Shown piece by piece: positions 1 through 8,061 of a DNA stretch of 64,000 bases. The position numbers and the translations under genes were made by a program. The stretch's first letter is position 1; each line of letters begins with the position of its first letter. A model generated the notes under the pieces. It did no database searches. It worked only from the letters and a program-made list of their open reading frames with translations, and was not told the DNA's origin. Source of the DNA: Caldifarciminota bacterium (lineage in GTDB: Bacteria; Hydrothermota; Tepidihabitantia; Tepidihabitantales; Tepidihabitantaceae); assembly GCA_026418295.1 (NCBI GenBank), contig JAOABP010000001.1:186001-250000 (forward strand), given 5' to 3'.

Positions 1-960
1 GGAGTCAAAGAGAATTGCGGCATTGACACCGGCCGGCAGGGTGGAGCGGAGCCGTTCCAGCTCTCTGCGCGCCGCGCTGGCAACCCGCACGGTATTGGCA
101 TCAGGCCGGCGCTGAATCACGACAAATACGGTGCTCCCGCCATTATAGCGGGCAATGGTGGTCTTTTCCTCTGCACCCCATTCCACCTGAGCGATGTCCC
201 TGAGCAGGATCGGCGCATTACCCTTCATTCCGACCAGCGTGTTGCCGACATCAGCCGGGTCCTGATATTCGCCAATCAGCCGGATGAGATACTCCCGGCC
301 GTCAGCGCTGACTGTACCGGAGGGAAAGTTGAGGTTCTGTGCCTTGAGTGTCTGGGCAAGCAGGTCCACTGAGATACCCGCAGCGGTCAGTTTCTGGAGG
401 TCAATCCGGATCTGCAGCTGGCGCTTGGTGCCTCCGCCCACCATTGCGGAGGCAACTCCCGGCACCCGCTGGAGCGCATCTGCCAGATCGTCTGCTGCAT
501 CCCGGAGCGTGAGCGGGTCGATGTTGCCGTAAAGGCCGATCTGCAGGACCGGCATCATTGAGGCGTCAAGCTTGAGCACAAAGGGCCGGGAGGCGCCGTC
601 CGGCAGCTGTGCCACCGCCATATCCAGCCGGTCCCGGACATCAGCCGCAACCGCATCCAGATTGGTGCCCCAGGCAAACTGGAGCTGAATAATGGAAATG
701 TTCTCCAGCGAGCGGGAGGTAATGTCCTTGAGGTTGGAGATTGTGCCCACCCGCTGTTCAATCAGCCGGGTGACCTCTGATTCCACCTCGAGCGGACCGG
801 CACCCGGATAGGTGGTGACGATGATCACCGAGGGCAGGGTTACCTGCGGAAAGACATCAACCGGCATCCGGCTGACCCCGACCAGGCCGAAGATGATCAG
901 GACGAGTGAGACCAGGATCGTGGTTACCGGCCGGCGGATTGAAGTGTCAGTAAGCCTCAT
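1..960 (-). CDS. RND multidrug efflux permease, N-terminal part (runs off window)
   Basis: AcrB/MexB-type inner-membrane pump subunit that exports drugs or other small molecules using the proton gradient, together with the adaptor and TolC-like protein encoded just upstream. Only the first 320 residues are inside the window. They begin MRLTDTSIRRPV, followed by one hydrophobic segment at about residues 12-30 and the RND signature MPVDVFPQV at 32-40; the rest matches the periplasmic porter domain. The start codon at 958-960 overlaps the stop of the adaptor gene as ATGA, so the two are translationally coupled. The exact substrate class (drug or metal) cannot be told from this part. Confidence 0.93.
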   Translation of the reverse strand, partial: MRLTDTSIRRPVTTILVSLVLIIFGLVGVSRMPVDVFPQVTLPSVIIVTTYPGAGPLEVESEVTRLIEQRVGTISNLKDITSRSLENISIIQLQFAWGTNLDAVAADVRDRLDMAVAQLPDGASRPFVLKLDASMMPVLQIGLYGNIDPLTLRDAADDLADALQRVPGVASAMVGGGTKRQLQIRIDLQKLTAAGISVDLLAQTLKAQNLNFPSGTVSADGREYLIRLIGEYQDPADVGNTLVGMKGNAPILLRDIAQVEWGAEEKTTIARYNGGSTVFVVIQRRPDANTVRVASAARRELERLRSTLPAGVNAAILFDS

Positions 961-1838
961 TTTGCCTCCACCACCGTTACCCGTTGCCCTTCCTGGACCC
1001 GTTCCTTGCCCACGGTCGCCACCTTTTCCCCGGGATTCAGTCCGCTTGAAACCTCAACCCACTCATCACCGCGCAGACCGAGCTGGACCGTGCGGAACCG
1101 GGCAACACCGTTTTCAATTACGACCACCTTGGTTTCATCAGTGGTAAACAGCGCCGATGCCGGCACTGCGGGCACACCGGTTTTCTCCTCCACCACCAGC
1201 CGCGCCATTCCTGCCATGCCCGGAATCAGTCTGCCTTTCGGATTGGGGATGGTGATTTCCACCGTCGCCGAACGGCTCTGCGGATCAAGCATCGGGGTAA
1301 CCTGAGTAACTGTGCCCTCAAAGGTGGTGTCGGGAATGGCGGAGAAGCTGACCCGGGCGCGGGCGCCGCGCCGGACATAGGGCAGGTCCGCATCACTGAC
1401 AAACGCCTTCATCTTCAGCCGCTGACCATAGCGGGCGATTGCCGCAAAGGGCATTGCCGGTGTCACCGTCTGTCCGGGTTCAACATAGAGCTTGCCGACA
1501 ACACCGCTGATCGGCGACCGGACCGGTCCGGGCTTGTAGTCCATGCCCGGAATGTCATTCAGGACATAAGCGATCGGCTCGTCCTGGGCAACCGGACTGC
1601 CTTCCGGCTTGACGATTTCGGTGACTCTGCCGGTGATTTTGGAGGTGACGATCACCTGCTGTTCACCCTGCAGGATGCCGAGCAGCTGAATGGAGCGGGT
1701 TACGGTCCGGGGTTCAACAGTGATGACACTGACCCCGACCGGCAGTTCGGTCTGCTTTTTCCGGTTGTTACCGCAGCCGGTTGTGAGCAGAATCAGGATA
1801 ATGGTAAAATTAATGATTGTCCGATAATTAAGCCTCAT
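957..1838 (-). CDS. RND efflux periplasmic adaptor (membrane fusion lipoprotein)
   Basis: HlyD/AcrA-family adaptor of 293 residues that bridges the inner-membrane RND pump and the outer-membrane channel. The N-terminus is a lipoprotein signal: a hydrophobic stretch at about residues 8-19 ends in the lipobox LTTGC, with Cys22 as the predicted lipidated residue. Two lipoyl-like half motifs follow, including PISGVVGKLYVEPGQTV, and then beta-barrel and membrane-proximal segments. It lies 9 bp downstream of the TolC gene and overlaps the permease start by 4 bp, in the order tetR-tolC-adaptor-permease. It is short for an adaptor (AcrA is near 400), mainly because the coiled-coil hairpin is minimal. 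Confidence 0.93.
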   Translation of the reverse strand: MRLNYRTIINFTIILILLTTGCGNNRKKQTELPVGVSVITVEPRTVTRSIQLLGILQGEQQVIVTSKITGRVTEIVKPEGSPVAQDEPIAYVLNDIPGMDYKPGPVRSPISGVVGKLYVEPGQTVTPAMPFAAIARYGQRLKMKAFVSDADLPYVRRGARARVSFSAIPDTTFEGTVTQVTPMLDPQSRSATVEITIPNPKGRLIPGMAGMARLVVEEKTGVPAVPASALFTTDETKVVVIENGVARFRTVQLGLRGDEWVEVSSGLNPGEKVATVGKERVQEGQRVTVVEAK

Positions 1839-1847
1839 CTTTCCTCC

Positions 1848-3236
1848 TTAAAACTTTCCGGTCGCCCGCAGAAAACGGGCACGGGCGATCTGATAATTGG
1901 CAAGGGCGCTGAGCTCGCCCAGCCGGCTCTGGGTGAGCTGGAGCTGGATATCCAGATACTCCAGGTTGCTCAGCAGTCCGTTTTCATAGCGCTGTTCGGC
2001 AAGCCGGAACGCCTCCTCTGCCAGGTTCACATTCTCCTGCTGATAACGGATGTTGCGCCACTCCTGAGCCAGATTTTTCCCTGCCGCTTCAACCTCGAGC
2101 CGGATTGCCTGTTCCACCATGCCGACACTCAGAACCGCCTGGCGGTAACGGGACTGCGCCTGCTTCAGCTTGTGATAATTTGCCAGGCCGGTAAACAGCG
2201 GGAGACTGACACCCACCGTGGCATTCCAGTCCTTTCCCCACTGGTCATTGAACCCGACCGGCCGCTTGTAGTCGTAGTTGGCAGCAGCGAATAGCGTCGG
2301 CAGGTTGGCGGTGCGGGCGATCCGCACTCCGAGATCAGCAATCCGCAGTGCCTGGCGCAGCTGGACCAGCTCGGGCCGGTACCAGAGTGCGGAGTCAACT
2401 GCGGTACCGATGTCCACGGGCAGTGATTCTGCGGTCAGTTCTGCCTCAAGCCGGAGCGGGGTCTGGGGGTCAATGCCGAGCAGATTGCGCAGTGCCATGA
2501 TCGCCAGTCCGGCACCGTTTTCCGCCTGTGATACCTGATTGGCAAGGTTTGTCAGTCCGACCCGGGCACGCATCAGATCCAGCCGGCTGGCAAGCCCTTC
2601 ATCATAGAACCGTTCCACCTGTGCCACATGCCGTTCCAGCTGGCTGCGGGACTCTCTCAGGAGTTCAACCGATTTCTGTGCCAGCAGTGCCTGATAGAAC
2701 GCCTCCAGGGTCTGAACCTTCAACTGCTGTTTTGCCTGCTCATAGGCCGCCTTCTGGATTTCCAGAGTCAGCCCGGCAATCCGGTAGGCGTTGACCAGCT
2801 TGCCCCAGGTGAAGAGCGTCTGCTGGACCGAAGCCCGGAAGAGATAGTTGTTCTGGGAGCCGAGCGGGATCGAGACGGTGTCGGCACCGACCGGCAGGGG
2901 AATGGAGTCGGTGAAGCCGATGAGCTGACCGGTCGGGTCATAGACCCGCAGGGGCAGGCGCCGGTAGACCGGGCTGACCAGCTGAAACTCATTTAAGGTG
3001 CCGAGCCGGGTGTAGGAGCCGGAGGCGGAGATCTGGGGCAGAAAACTGCCAAAGGCAACCGCCTTGCCCGCTGCCGCCTCCAGCATCTTCTCCTGAGTCT
3101 GCCGGAGCTGGAGGTTATTTCTGAGCGCCAGCTCCACCGCCCGGTCCGGGTCCAGAACCAGCGTGTCTCCAGCCTGAACCGGCAGGCAGATCAGCGGTAT
3201 CAAAAGCAGCAGATATTTTAAATTTAATCGACTCAT
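1848..3236 (-). CDS. TolC-family outer membrane efflux protein
   Basis: Outer-membrane channel component of the efflux system, 462 residues, close to the usual size of the family. The N-terminal signal peptide is a run of leucines and isoleucines at about residues 7-18 with a likely cleavage site near residue 22. The remainder contains the two repeated OEP halves rich in Leu, Ala and Gln, with typical endings such as RLAEQRYENGLLSNLEYLD. The start codon overlaps the stop of the TetR gene by 4 bp (ATGA), which places it inside the self-regulated operon. A channel of this kind implies a Gram-negative (diderm) cell envelope. Confidence 0.95.
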   Translation of the reverse strand: MSRLNLKYLLLLIPLICLPVQAGDTLVLDPDRAVELALRNNLQLRQTQEKMLEAAAGKAVAFGSFLPQISASGSYTRLGTLNEFQLVSPVYRRLPLRVYDPTGQLIGFTDSIPLPVGADTVSIPLGSQNNYLFRASVQQTLFTWGKLVNAYRIAGLTLEIQKAAYEQAKQQLKVQTLEAFYQALLAQKSVELLRESRSQLERHVAQVERFYDEGLASRLDLMRARVGLTNLANQVSQAENGAGLAIMALRNLLGIDPQTPLRLEAELTAESLPVDIGTAVDSALWYRPELVQLRQALRIADLGVRIARTANLPTLFAAANYDYKRPVGFNDQWGKDWNATVGVSLPLFTGLANYHKLKQAQSRYRQAVLSVGMVEQAIRLEVEAAGKNLAQEWRNIRYQQENVNLAEEAFRLAEQRYENGLLSNLEYLDIQLQLTQSRLGELSALANYQIARARFLRATGKF

Positions 3237-3835
3237 TTTCCTCCCTTCGTTTTCAGGCTGATGCCATGAAAAAACAGATCCAGTGACTGTTCCGGTGCGG
3301 AGCCGATCCGCAGTTCCCGGGACATCAGCAGCAGACCGGTCCGGAAGGCATTGAGAAAGTTGAGCGCTGCCAGCCGGGGTTCAACCGGCCGGAACTCACC
3401 CTGCCTGATCCCCTGAACGATGATGCCGGCAATTCCGTCCAGCAGACGCCGGAGTTCGGGCAGGACCTGCTCCCGGAACCGCCGGTTCAGATTACACCGC
3501 TCCCGGTTCATCTCCGGAAAGATCAGCTCGGTGGCGCCGGGATAGGGGAGCAGTTTTTCGGTCCAGGTCTGAAAAACCCGGCTGAGCCGGGCGCGGGCAG
3601 AGAGCGGCTGACCGGCGATCTCCTGCAGGATGGTGTATGCCTGACTGAGCAGCCAGCGGATGATGCCCAGATACAGGTCCGGTTTGTCCCGGAAATAGAG
3701 ATAGACCGTGCCCTTGGCAACACCGGCACGCCGGGCAACATCGTCAATCCGGGTCTCATAATAACCCTGACGGCAGACGGTCGCAAACGCCGCCTGCAGA
3801 ATCTGCTCCTTTCGGGAGATGCTCTTTTTTCTCAT
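3233..3835 (-). CDS. TetR/AcrR-family repressor of the efflux operon
   Basis: DNA-binding regulator of 200 residues and first gene of the efflux operon. The N-terminal helix-turn-helix spans about residues 8-55, with the family signature GVAKGTVYLYFRDKPDLY; the C-terminal two thirds would form the ligand-binding and dimerisation domain. A near-perfect palindrome lies directly between its -10 box and its start codon, so autoregulation by blocking its own promoter is likely. No ribosome binding site is visible in the 22 bp between -10 box and ATG, because the operator occupies that space. The inducer is unknown. Confidence 0.93.
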   Translation of the reverse strand: MRKKSISRKEQILQAAFATVCRQGYYETRIDDVARRAGVAKGTVYLYFRDKPDLYLGIIRWLLSQAYTILQEIAGQPLSARARLSRVFQTWTEKLLPYPGATELIFPEMNRERCNLNRRFREQVLPELRRLLDGIAGIIVQGIRQGEFRPVEPRLAALNFLNAFRTGLLLMSRELRIGSAPEQSLDLFFHGISLKTKGGK

Positions 3836-3841
3836 TTATTA

Positions 3842-3857
3842 GACTGACTGGTCAGTC
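3842..3857. promoter_or_regulatory. Predicted TetR operator
   Basis: The sequence GACTGACTGGTCAGTC is a 16 bp palindrome with seven of eight positions paired. It abuts the -10 box of the efflux operon. A further half-site GACTGACC occurs at 3867-3874, inside the spacer between -10 and -35. TetR-family repressors commonly bind such TGACTGGTCA-type sites. Confidence 0.75.
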
Positions 3858-3885
3858 ATTATACCAGACTGACCCGGGCTGTCAA
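3858..3885 (-). promoter_or_regulatory. Promoter of tetR-efflux operon
   Basis: On the minus strand TTGACA (3880-3885) and TATAAT (3858-3863) are both perfect consensus hexamers separated by 16 bp. The operator follows immediately downstream. Confidence 0.8.
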
Positions 3886-3894
3886 ATTTTTTTC

Positions 3895-3922
3895 TTGACC
3901 CTGATTTCAACCCGGCTAAATT
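3895..3922 (+). promoter_or_regulatory. Promoter of the GMP synthetase subunit gene
   Basis: TTGACC (3895-3900), a 16 bp spacer and TAAATT (3917-3922), followed by a GGAGG ribosome binding site at 3931-3935 and a TTG start at 3942. It is divergent from the efflux operon promoter and lies only 9 bp from its -35 box. Confidence 0.6.
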
Positions 3923-3941
3923 GAGAAAAAGGAGGCAGTAC

Positions 3942-4904
3942 TTGATTCAGGAAATACCGGTTGCCAGGCTGAATGTTGAAGAGTTCATCAATACCCAGAT
4001 TGCGGCGATCCGCCAGGCGGTTGGTGACGGGCTGGCGGTCAATGCCCTGTCCGGCGGTGTGGACTCCTCGGTCGTGACCCTCTTGGGCCATCGGGCGCTC
4101 GGCGAACGGCTGAAGACCTACTTCATTGATACCGGGCTGATGCGTCAGGGCGAGCCGGAATGGGTGGTCGGACTTTTTGCCCGGCTCGGGGTCAGGGTGG
4201 AGCTGGTGCCGGCACAGGAGGAGTTCTTTACCGCCCTGCGCGGGCTCACCGATCCGGAGGCAAAGCGGGAGGCGATCACCCAGACCTTTTACCGGAAGGT
4301 CTTCGGCCGGCTCGTCCGGGAGAGCGGGGCAAGGTTTCTCCTGCACGGCACAAACTACACCGATGTTGAGGAGACGGTTGCCGGGGTCAAGCGTCAGCAC
4401 AACATCCTGGAACAGCTCGGGATTGACACGCAGAAGGAATTCGGCTACCGGGTGCTGGAGCCGCTGGTCCAGCTGCGCAAGACCGGGGTGCGGATGGTGG
4501 CACGGGCGCTGGGTCTGCCCAGAGAGATCACCGAACGTCCGCCCTTTCCCGGTCCGGCGCTGGCAGCCAGGGTGATCGGCGAGGTGACACCGGAGCGGAT
4601 TGCGCTCGTCCGGCAGGCAACCGCGATTGTTGAGGAGGAGCTGGCAGATTCGGGTGCGTTTCAGTATCTGGCGATTCTGCATCAGGATATGGTGACCGGT
4701 ATCCGGGAGGGAAAAAGGCAGTTCGGGTATCAGATTGAGGTCCGCTCCTGGGAAAGCAGTGATGCGGTGATTGCGGAGCCGAGCCGGCTTCCTTGGGAGA
4801 AACTGCTCCGGATCGCCAAGCGGATCACTACCGAGGTGCCGGGGGTGGTCAGCGTCACCTACAACATCGCCTCCAAACCGCCATCAACAATTGAGGCGGT
4901 GTAG
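3942..4904 (+). CDS. guaA: GMP synthetase, ATP pyrophosphatase subunit (split, archaeal type)
   Basis: Converts XMP to GMP: this subunit adenylates XMP and accepts ammonia from a separate glutaminase subunit. It has 320 residues and begins directly with the PPase domain. The P-loop SGGVDSS lies at residues 37-43, the conserved PFPGPALAARVIG is in the middle, and the C-terminal dimerisation domain ends in PPSTIEAV, the usual GuaA terminus. The class I glutamine amidotransferase domain of ordinary bacterial GuaA (about 190 extra N-terminal residues) is absent and not encoded nearby, as in archaeal two-subunit enzymes. The TTG start was chosen because GGAGG lies 6 bp before it; an earlier TTG at 3921 would put that site inside the gene. 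Confidence 0.93.
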   Translation: MIQEIPVARLNVEEFINTQIAAIRQAVGDGLAVNALSGGVDSSVVTLLGHRALGERLKTYFIDTGLMRQGEPEWVVGLFARLGVRVELVPAQEEFFTALRGLTDPEAKREAITQTFYRKVFGRLVRESGARFLLHGTNYTDVEETVAGVKRQHNILEQLGIDTQKEFGYRVLEPLVQLRKTGVRMVARALGLPREITERPPFPGPALAARVIGEVTPERIALVRQATAIVEEELADSGAFQYLAILHQDMVTGIREGKRQFGYQIEVRSWESSDAVIAEPSRLPWEKLLRIAKRITTEVPGVVSVTYNIASKPPSTIEAV

Positions 4905-4907
4905 TTT

Positions 4908-5747
4908 TCAGTATTCGGGCGGGAGTTTGAGGAGCTGGGCGTAGGAGAAGACCGGCCCGTCCTTGCAGACATACTTCGGGCCGACATTGCAGTGGCCGCA
5001 CTTGCCGATTCCGCACTTCATCCGGTTCTCAAGCGACAGAAACACATTTTCCGGGGCAAAGCCCAGTTCCTCAAGCACCGGATGGGTGTATCGGAGCATC
5101 ACCGGCGGACCGCAGACAAGGGCAATCGCATTCTCCCCCTTCGGTGCCACCGCCTTCAGGACATTGGGCACCAGCCCTTCCCGCTGGGGCCAGGAGGCGC
5201 CGTTGAGCCGGTCAACACAGAGCACCAGCTCCAGGTCGGACCGCTTTTCCCACTCTTTCAGCTCCTCCTTGTAGAGCAGTTCGCCGGGTGAGCGGGCGCC
5301 ATAGATGGCAAGAATTCTGCCGTAATTTTTCCGGTTTTCAGGCAGAAGCAGATGGGCGATGGTGGCGCGCAGGGTGGTGAAGGAGAATCCGCCCGAGACG
5401 ATGACCACATCCTTTCCCTGCATCAGCTCAAAGGGGTAGAAGTTGCCCCAGGGTCCGCGCATACCGACAGTTGCGCCCGGCTCCAGCTCGTGGAGCGCGG
5501 TGGTGAAGACCCCGACCCGCTTGACCGTGAACTTGACGAGCGGTTCGTGCGGTGCGGAGGCGATGCCGAAGGGCGCCTCACCCGCACCCGGAATTGAGAG
5601 GAAGGCAAACTGTCCGGGCAGGAACTTAAAGTTCTGCCAGTCGGACTCATTGACAAACGCCAGGTCAAAGGTCTTGAGGTCCCGGGCGTCATTCTCAATC
5701 ACCACCTTTTCAATCCGCATCGGAACCGGCAGATAGGGGTTGTTCAT
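4908..5747 (-). CDS. flxA: FAD/NAD-binding oxidoreductase subunit (FlxA/HydG-like)
   Basis: Predicted NAD(P)H-binding flavoprotein subunit that passes electrons into the iron-sulfur subunits encoded upstream. It has 279 residues: an FAD-binding barrel domain, an NAD-binding domain with CGPPVMLRYTHPVLEELGF, and a C-terminal 2Fe-2S cluster site CGIGKCGHCNVG followed by a further Cys in YVCKDG. This is the layout of sulfhydrogenase gamma, dihydroorotate dehydrogenase electron-transfer and FlxA proteins. The start is placed at ATG 5745-5747 (MNNPYLPVP); the reading frame stays open upstream only through A-rich repeat sequence. The four-helix-bundle gene separates it from the other flx genes. It converges with guaA, 3 bp apart. 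Confidence 0.85.
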   Translation of the reverse strand: MNNPYLPVPMRIEKVVIENDARDLKTFDLAFVNESDWQNFKFLPGQFAFLSIPGAGEAPFGIASAPHEPLVKFTVKRVGVFTTALHELEPGATVGMRGPWGNFYPFELMQGKDVVIVSGGFSFTTLRATIAHLLLPENRKNYGRILAIYGARSPGELLYKEELKEWEKRSDLELVLCVDRLNGASWPQREGLVPNVLKAVAPKGENAIALVCGPPVMLRYTHPVLEELGFAPENVFLSLENRMKCGIGKCGHCNVGPKYVCKDGPVFSYAQLLKLPPEY

Positions 5748-5760
5748 AGTGTTAGGAAGA

Positions 5761-5797
5761 ATGCAAAATGTAAAGTGCAAGATGCAAAATGCAAAAC
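5761..5797. repeat. A-rich 9-mer repeat, downstream flank of four-helix gene
   Basis: Four to five degenerate copies of a nine-base unit like ATGCAAAAT. Read in the orientation of the four-helix gene this is TTTTGCATTTTGCAT-like, so it is the inverted counterpart of the repeat at 6191-6229 on the other side of that gene. Confidence 0.75.
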
Positions 5798-5829
5798 GGT
5801 AAGGGCAGAGTGGCGGAATCCAAGCCGGG

Positions 5830-6180
5830 TCATCTTGACCTCTTCCGGGCGGTAATAATTGAGCGGGCGATGATTCTTGCCAGTTCGTTTGCCTGTGCAG
5901 CTGCCGAATTAATCTCTTCGCCACCAGCGATACCGCTGTGTTCTGCAAGTTTAAGCCAGAATTCGGCTTCCCGGAGTTCCTTCAGCACGAGCTGGAGTTT
6001 GTGGGTGAAATCAGCACGGCTCTCAGCGGCGCAGGCTTCATGATAATTGGCACCGGCAGATGAACCGGCGCGCAGCAGCTGAGTGGCGATGTGTTTTCCG
6101 GGCACGGTGCGGCTCAATCTGATGCTCAATTTAATGCAGTCGGCGGCAAAGTCAAGCAGTCGTGCGCTCAGATCGTTCAT
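5830..6180 (-). CDS. Four-helix bundle (S23/IVS-type) protein
   Basis: A 116-residue protein of the four-helix bundle family first known from intervening sequences inside 23S rRNA genes and related to the accessory bAvd protein of diversity-generating retroelements. Family features include LSARLLDFAADCIKLSIRL at the start, LLRAGSSAGANYHEACAAES in the middle and a long charged helix KLQLVLKELREAEFWL. Its biochemical function is not established; the family forms pentamers with a basic surface. It lies inside an otherwise contiguous flx operon with inverted A-rich repeats on both sides, which suggests it moved in. ATG 6178-6180 is taken as the start; an ATG at 6199-6201 lies within the repeat. 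No reverse transcriptase or rRNA gene is nearby. Confidence 0.85.
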   Translation of the reverse strand: MNDLSARLLDFAADCIKLSIRLSRTVPGKHIATQLLRAGSSAGANYHEACAAESRADFTHKLQLVLKELREAEFWLKLAEHSGIAGGEEINSAAAQANELARIIARSIITARKRSR

Positions 6181-6190
6181 ATTGCCCTGC

Positions 6191-6229
6191 TCATTTTTCA
6201 TTTTTCAATTTGCATTTTGAATTTTGAAC
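6191..6229. repeat. A-rich 9-mer repeat, upstream flank of four-helix gene
   Basis: Degenerate TTTGCATTTTGAATTTTGAA-like units, the inverted partner of 5761-5797. The repeat supplies the last ten codons and stop of flxB, ending in residues NSKCKLKNEK that are unlike the rest of that protein. Confidence 0.75.
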
Positions 6230-7216
6230 TGTCCCGACCGTCTGGCGGATGTCAATCCCGGCCGGACAGCTGATGATGCATCGGCCGCAGCCGACACAGG
6301 AGACCATACCCGCCTGCTCGACGGTATAGTAGAACTTGTCCATAATCCGGTTGCGGTATCTTGAAGCCGGGTCATGGCGCGGGTTATGGCCCGAGGCGTG
6401 CCGGGAATAGAGGGCAAACTGGCAGGAGTCCCAGACCCGGCACCGGACCGTCCTGCCCCGGACCGTCTCATCGGTGACATCAAAGCAGTGGCAGGTGGGG
6501 CAGAGGAAGGTGCAGGCGCCACAGTTGACACAGGTGAGGGCAAGGGTCTGCCAGAGCGGAGTGTCATAAAGACCGGGCAGCAGCTCCTGAAGTTTTCTGG
6601 TGTCAATCCGCAGGCTGATTTCAGCCTCCACCTTTTTCCGCTGTTCTTCGGCCGCGGTCAGATGTTTTTCCTCAGCCGGAGGCAGGTCCGCAACCAGTCT
6701 CTCACCCTTTTCCGTAACCGGTTCGGCGAGCAGTTCCTCTCCGAGCTCAACCAGCAGCAAATCCAGCCCCTCACTGCCCTGCGGTGAACCGCCGACCCCG
6801 AGGCAGAAGCAGGTGGGTGCGGTTCTGGTGCAGGCAACACCGATCAGGGTGGTTTTTTCCCGGCGCGCCCTGACATACGGGTCGGTCCTGCCCTCCTGGG
6901 TGTAGAACTTCACGAGAAAGGCGATGCCCCGGGCATCACAGGGCCGGATGCCGAAGACCACCTGCTGGGGTGGCGGTTCGGGTTCAACCGGATTGCCCTG
7001 CGGGTCAAAGCGCAGCAGCACCTCACAGCGGGGGAAGACAAAGCCCTTTGCCGGCTCCACAGTGTTGACCTCGTCAAGACAGGCCTCATCTGCCCGGCGG
7101 ATTTCCGCCCAGCTGGTGCCGGTTTTGTCCCGGACCGGTGCATAGAGGCAGACCTCCTGCGCCAGCCGGTCCAGCAGTTCATTCAGCTGTTTCCGGGTGA
7201 TGAGCCGGTGTTTCAT
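6191..7216 (-). CDS. flxB: 4Fe-4S iron-sulfur subunit (FlxB / sulfhydrogenase beta-like)
   Basis: Electron-carrying subunit of 341 residues, homologous in layout to sulfhydrogenase subunit beta. The N-terminal domain contains GIRPCDARGIAFL and the conserved CFCLGVGGSPQG segment. The C-terminal third has two ferredoxin-type clusters, CVNCGACTFLCPTCHC and CVGCGRCIISCPAGIDI. It would transfer electrons between the flavin subunit FlxA and the FlxC/FlxD proteins. Its start overlaps the flxC stop by 4 bp. The C-terminus runs into the A-rich repeat beside the four-helix gene, so the last ten residues are probably added by that insertion; the cluster ligands are intact and the protein is probably functional. 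Confidence 0.87.
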   Translation of the reverse strand: MKHRLITRKQLNELLDRLAQEVCLYAPVRDKTGTSWAEIRRADEACLDEVNTVEPAKGFVFPRCEVLLRFDPQGNPVEPEPPPQQVVFGIRPCDARGIAFLVKFYTQEGRTDPYVRARREKTTLIGVACTRTAPTCFCLGVGGSPQGSEGLDLLLVELGEELLAEPVTEKGERLVADLPPAEEKHLTAAEEQRKKVEAEISLRIDTRKLQELLPGLYDTPLWQTLALTCVNCGACTFLCPTCHCFDVTDETVRGRTVRCRVWDSCQFALYSRHASGHNPRHDPASRYRNRIMDKFYYTVEQAGMVSCVGCGRCIISCPAGIDIRQTVGTVQNSKCKLKNEK

Positions 7217-8061
7217 CGGATGAACTCCTGCGGGTCATCAGGTTTGAAGACGGTCAGGGCAGGCGGCTGACTCAAATCGGTGCCGGCATCACCGCCGAAC
7301 CGTTCCCGGACCGTTTTTGCCACCCTGCGGTTGAAGCGCATCAGGTCAATTCCGACCGGACAGGCACGGTGGCAGGCACCACACTCCACACACCTGCCCG
7401 CCATGTGCAGGGCGCGGATGATGTGATAGACCATATTGTCGGAGAGGTTGTGGGTCCTGCCCACAAGCTGGGGCATCGAGGCATCAACAAAGCAGACCGG
7501 ACAGTAGCAGTTCGGACAGACCTGACGGCAGGCATAACAGCGGATGCACCGGTCCAGCTCCGCACTCAGCCTTTCCCAGCGCTCATCCGGAGAGAGCTGT
7601 TCCCACTCCGCATCCGCCCTTGAGACCTCCGGGTCCGGCTCGGCAACCGCTGCCGGTTCGCCGATCATCTCATCATAGATTAGTGGATTGGGATGACGGC
7701 AGACCGCACAGGCGACCGATTTTCTGCCATTTTCCACGATCCCCTCACAGCCGATACCGAGGATATAAAGGTTTTCCCGTTTGAGCTGATTCTCCTGAAG
7801 CAGGACGGTGATTGAGCGGGCATCACAGCCCCGGGCAACAACCGCAACCTTTCCCCGGTCCCGGACCTTGAGCAGATAATTGGCAAGGTTCTGGGCACAG
7901 CTAGTACTGGCGGTCAGGTTTTCCGCCTGCTCAGGTGTGGTCGCAAACAGCACCGGGCTGATTCCGGAGTCGGACGGAGGACCGGAGCCGATGACCATCA
8001 CCACCTCACCCTTTTCCAGCAGTTCCCGTGCCCGCTGACGCAGTTTTTCGCTCCGGTCCAT
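7213..8061 (-). CDS. flxC: 4Fe-4S dicluster electron-transfer subunit (FlxC-like)
   Basis: Iron-sulfur protein of 282 residues. The N-terminal half resembles the F420-hydrogenase/formate dehydrogenase beta family, with VVARGCDARSITVLLQENQ and cysteines in GIGCEG and CAVCRHP. The C-terminal part has two cluster motifs, CIRCYACRQVCPNCYCPVC and CVECGACHRACPVGIDL, of the HdrC-like kind. With flxD, flxB and flxA it forms the four-protein Flx (Flox) set which, in organisms studied, links NAD(H) to HdrABC. No hdr gene is in the window. It overlaps flxD by one base (TAATG) and flxB by four. Confidence 0.85.
   Translation of the reverse strand: MDRSEKLRQRARELLEKGEVVMVIGSGPPSDSGISPVLFATTPEQAENLTASTSCAQNLANYLLKVRDRGKVAVVARGCDARSITVLLQENQLKRENLYILGIGCEGIVENGRKSVACAVCRHPNPLIYDEMIGEPAAVAEPDPEVSRADAEWEQLSPDERWERLSAELDRCIRCYACRQVCPNCYCPVCFVDASMPQLVGRTHNLSDNMVYHIIRALHMAGRCVECGACHRACPVGIDLMRFNRRVAKTVRERFGGDAGTDLSQPPALTVFKPDDPQEFIR

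Noticed and set aside
5830-6180. Diversity-generating retroelement accessory gene
   Set aside because: The four-helix family includes bAvd, but there is no reverse transcriptase, template repeat or variable repeat within the window.
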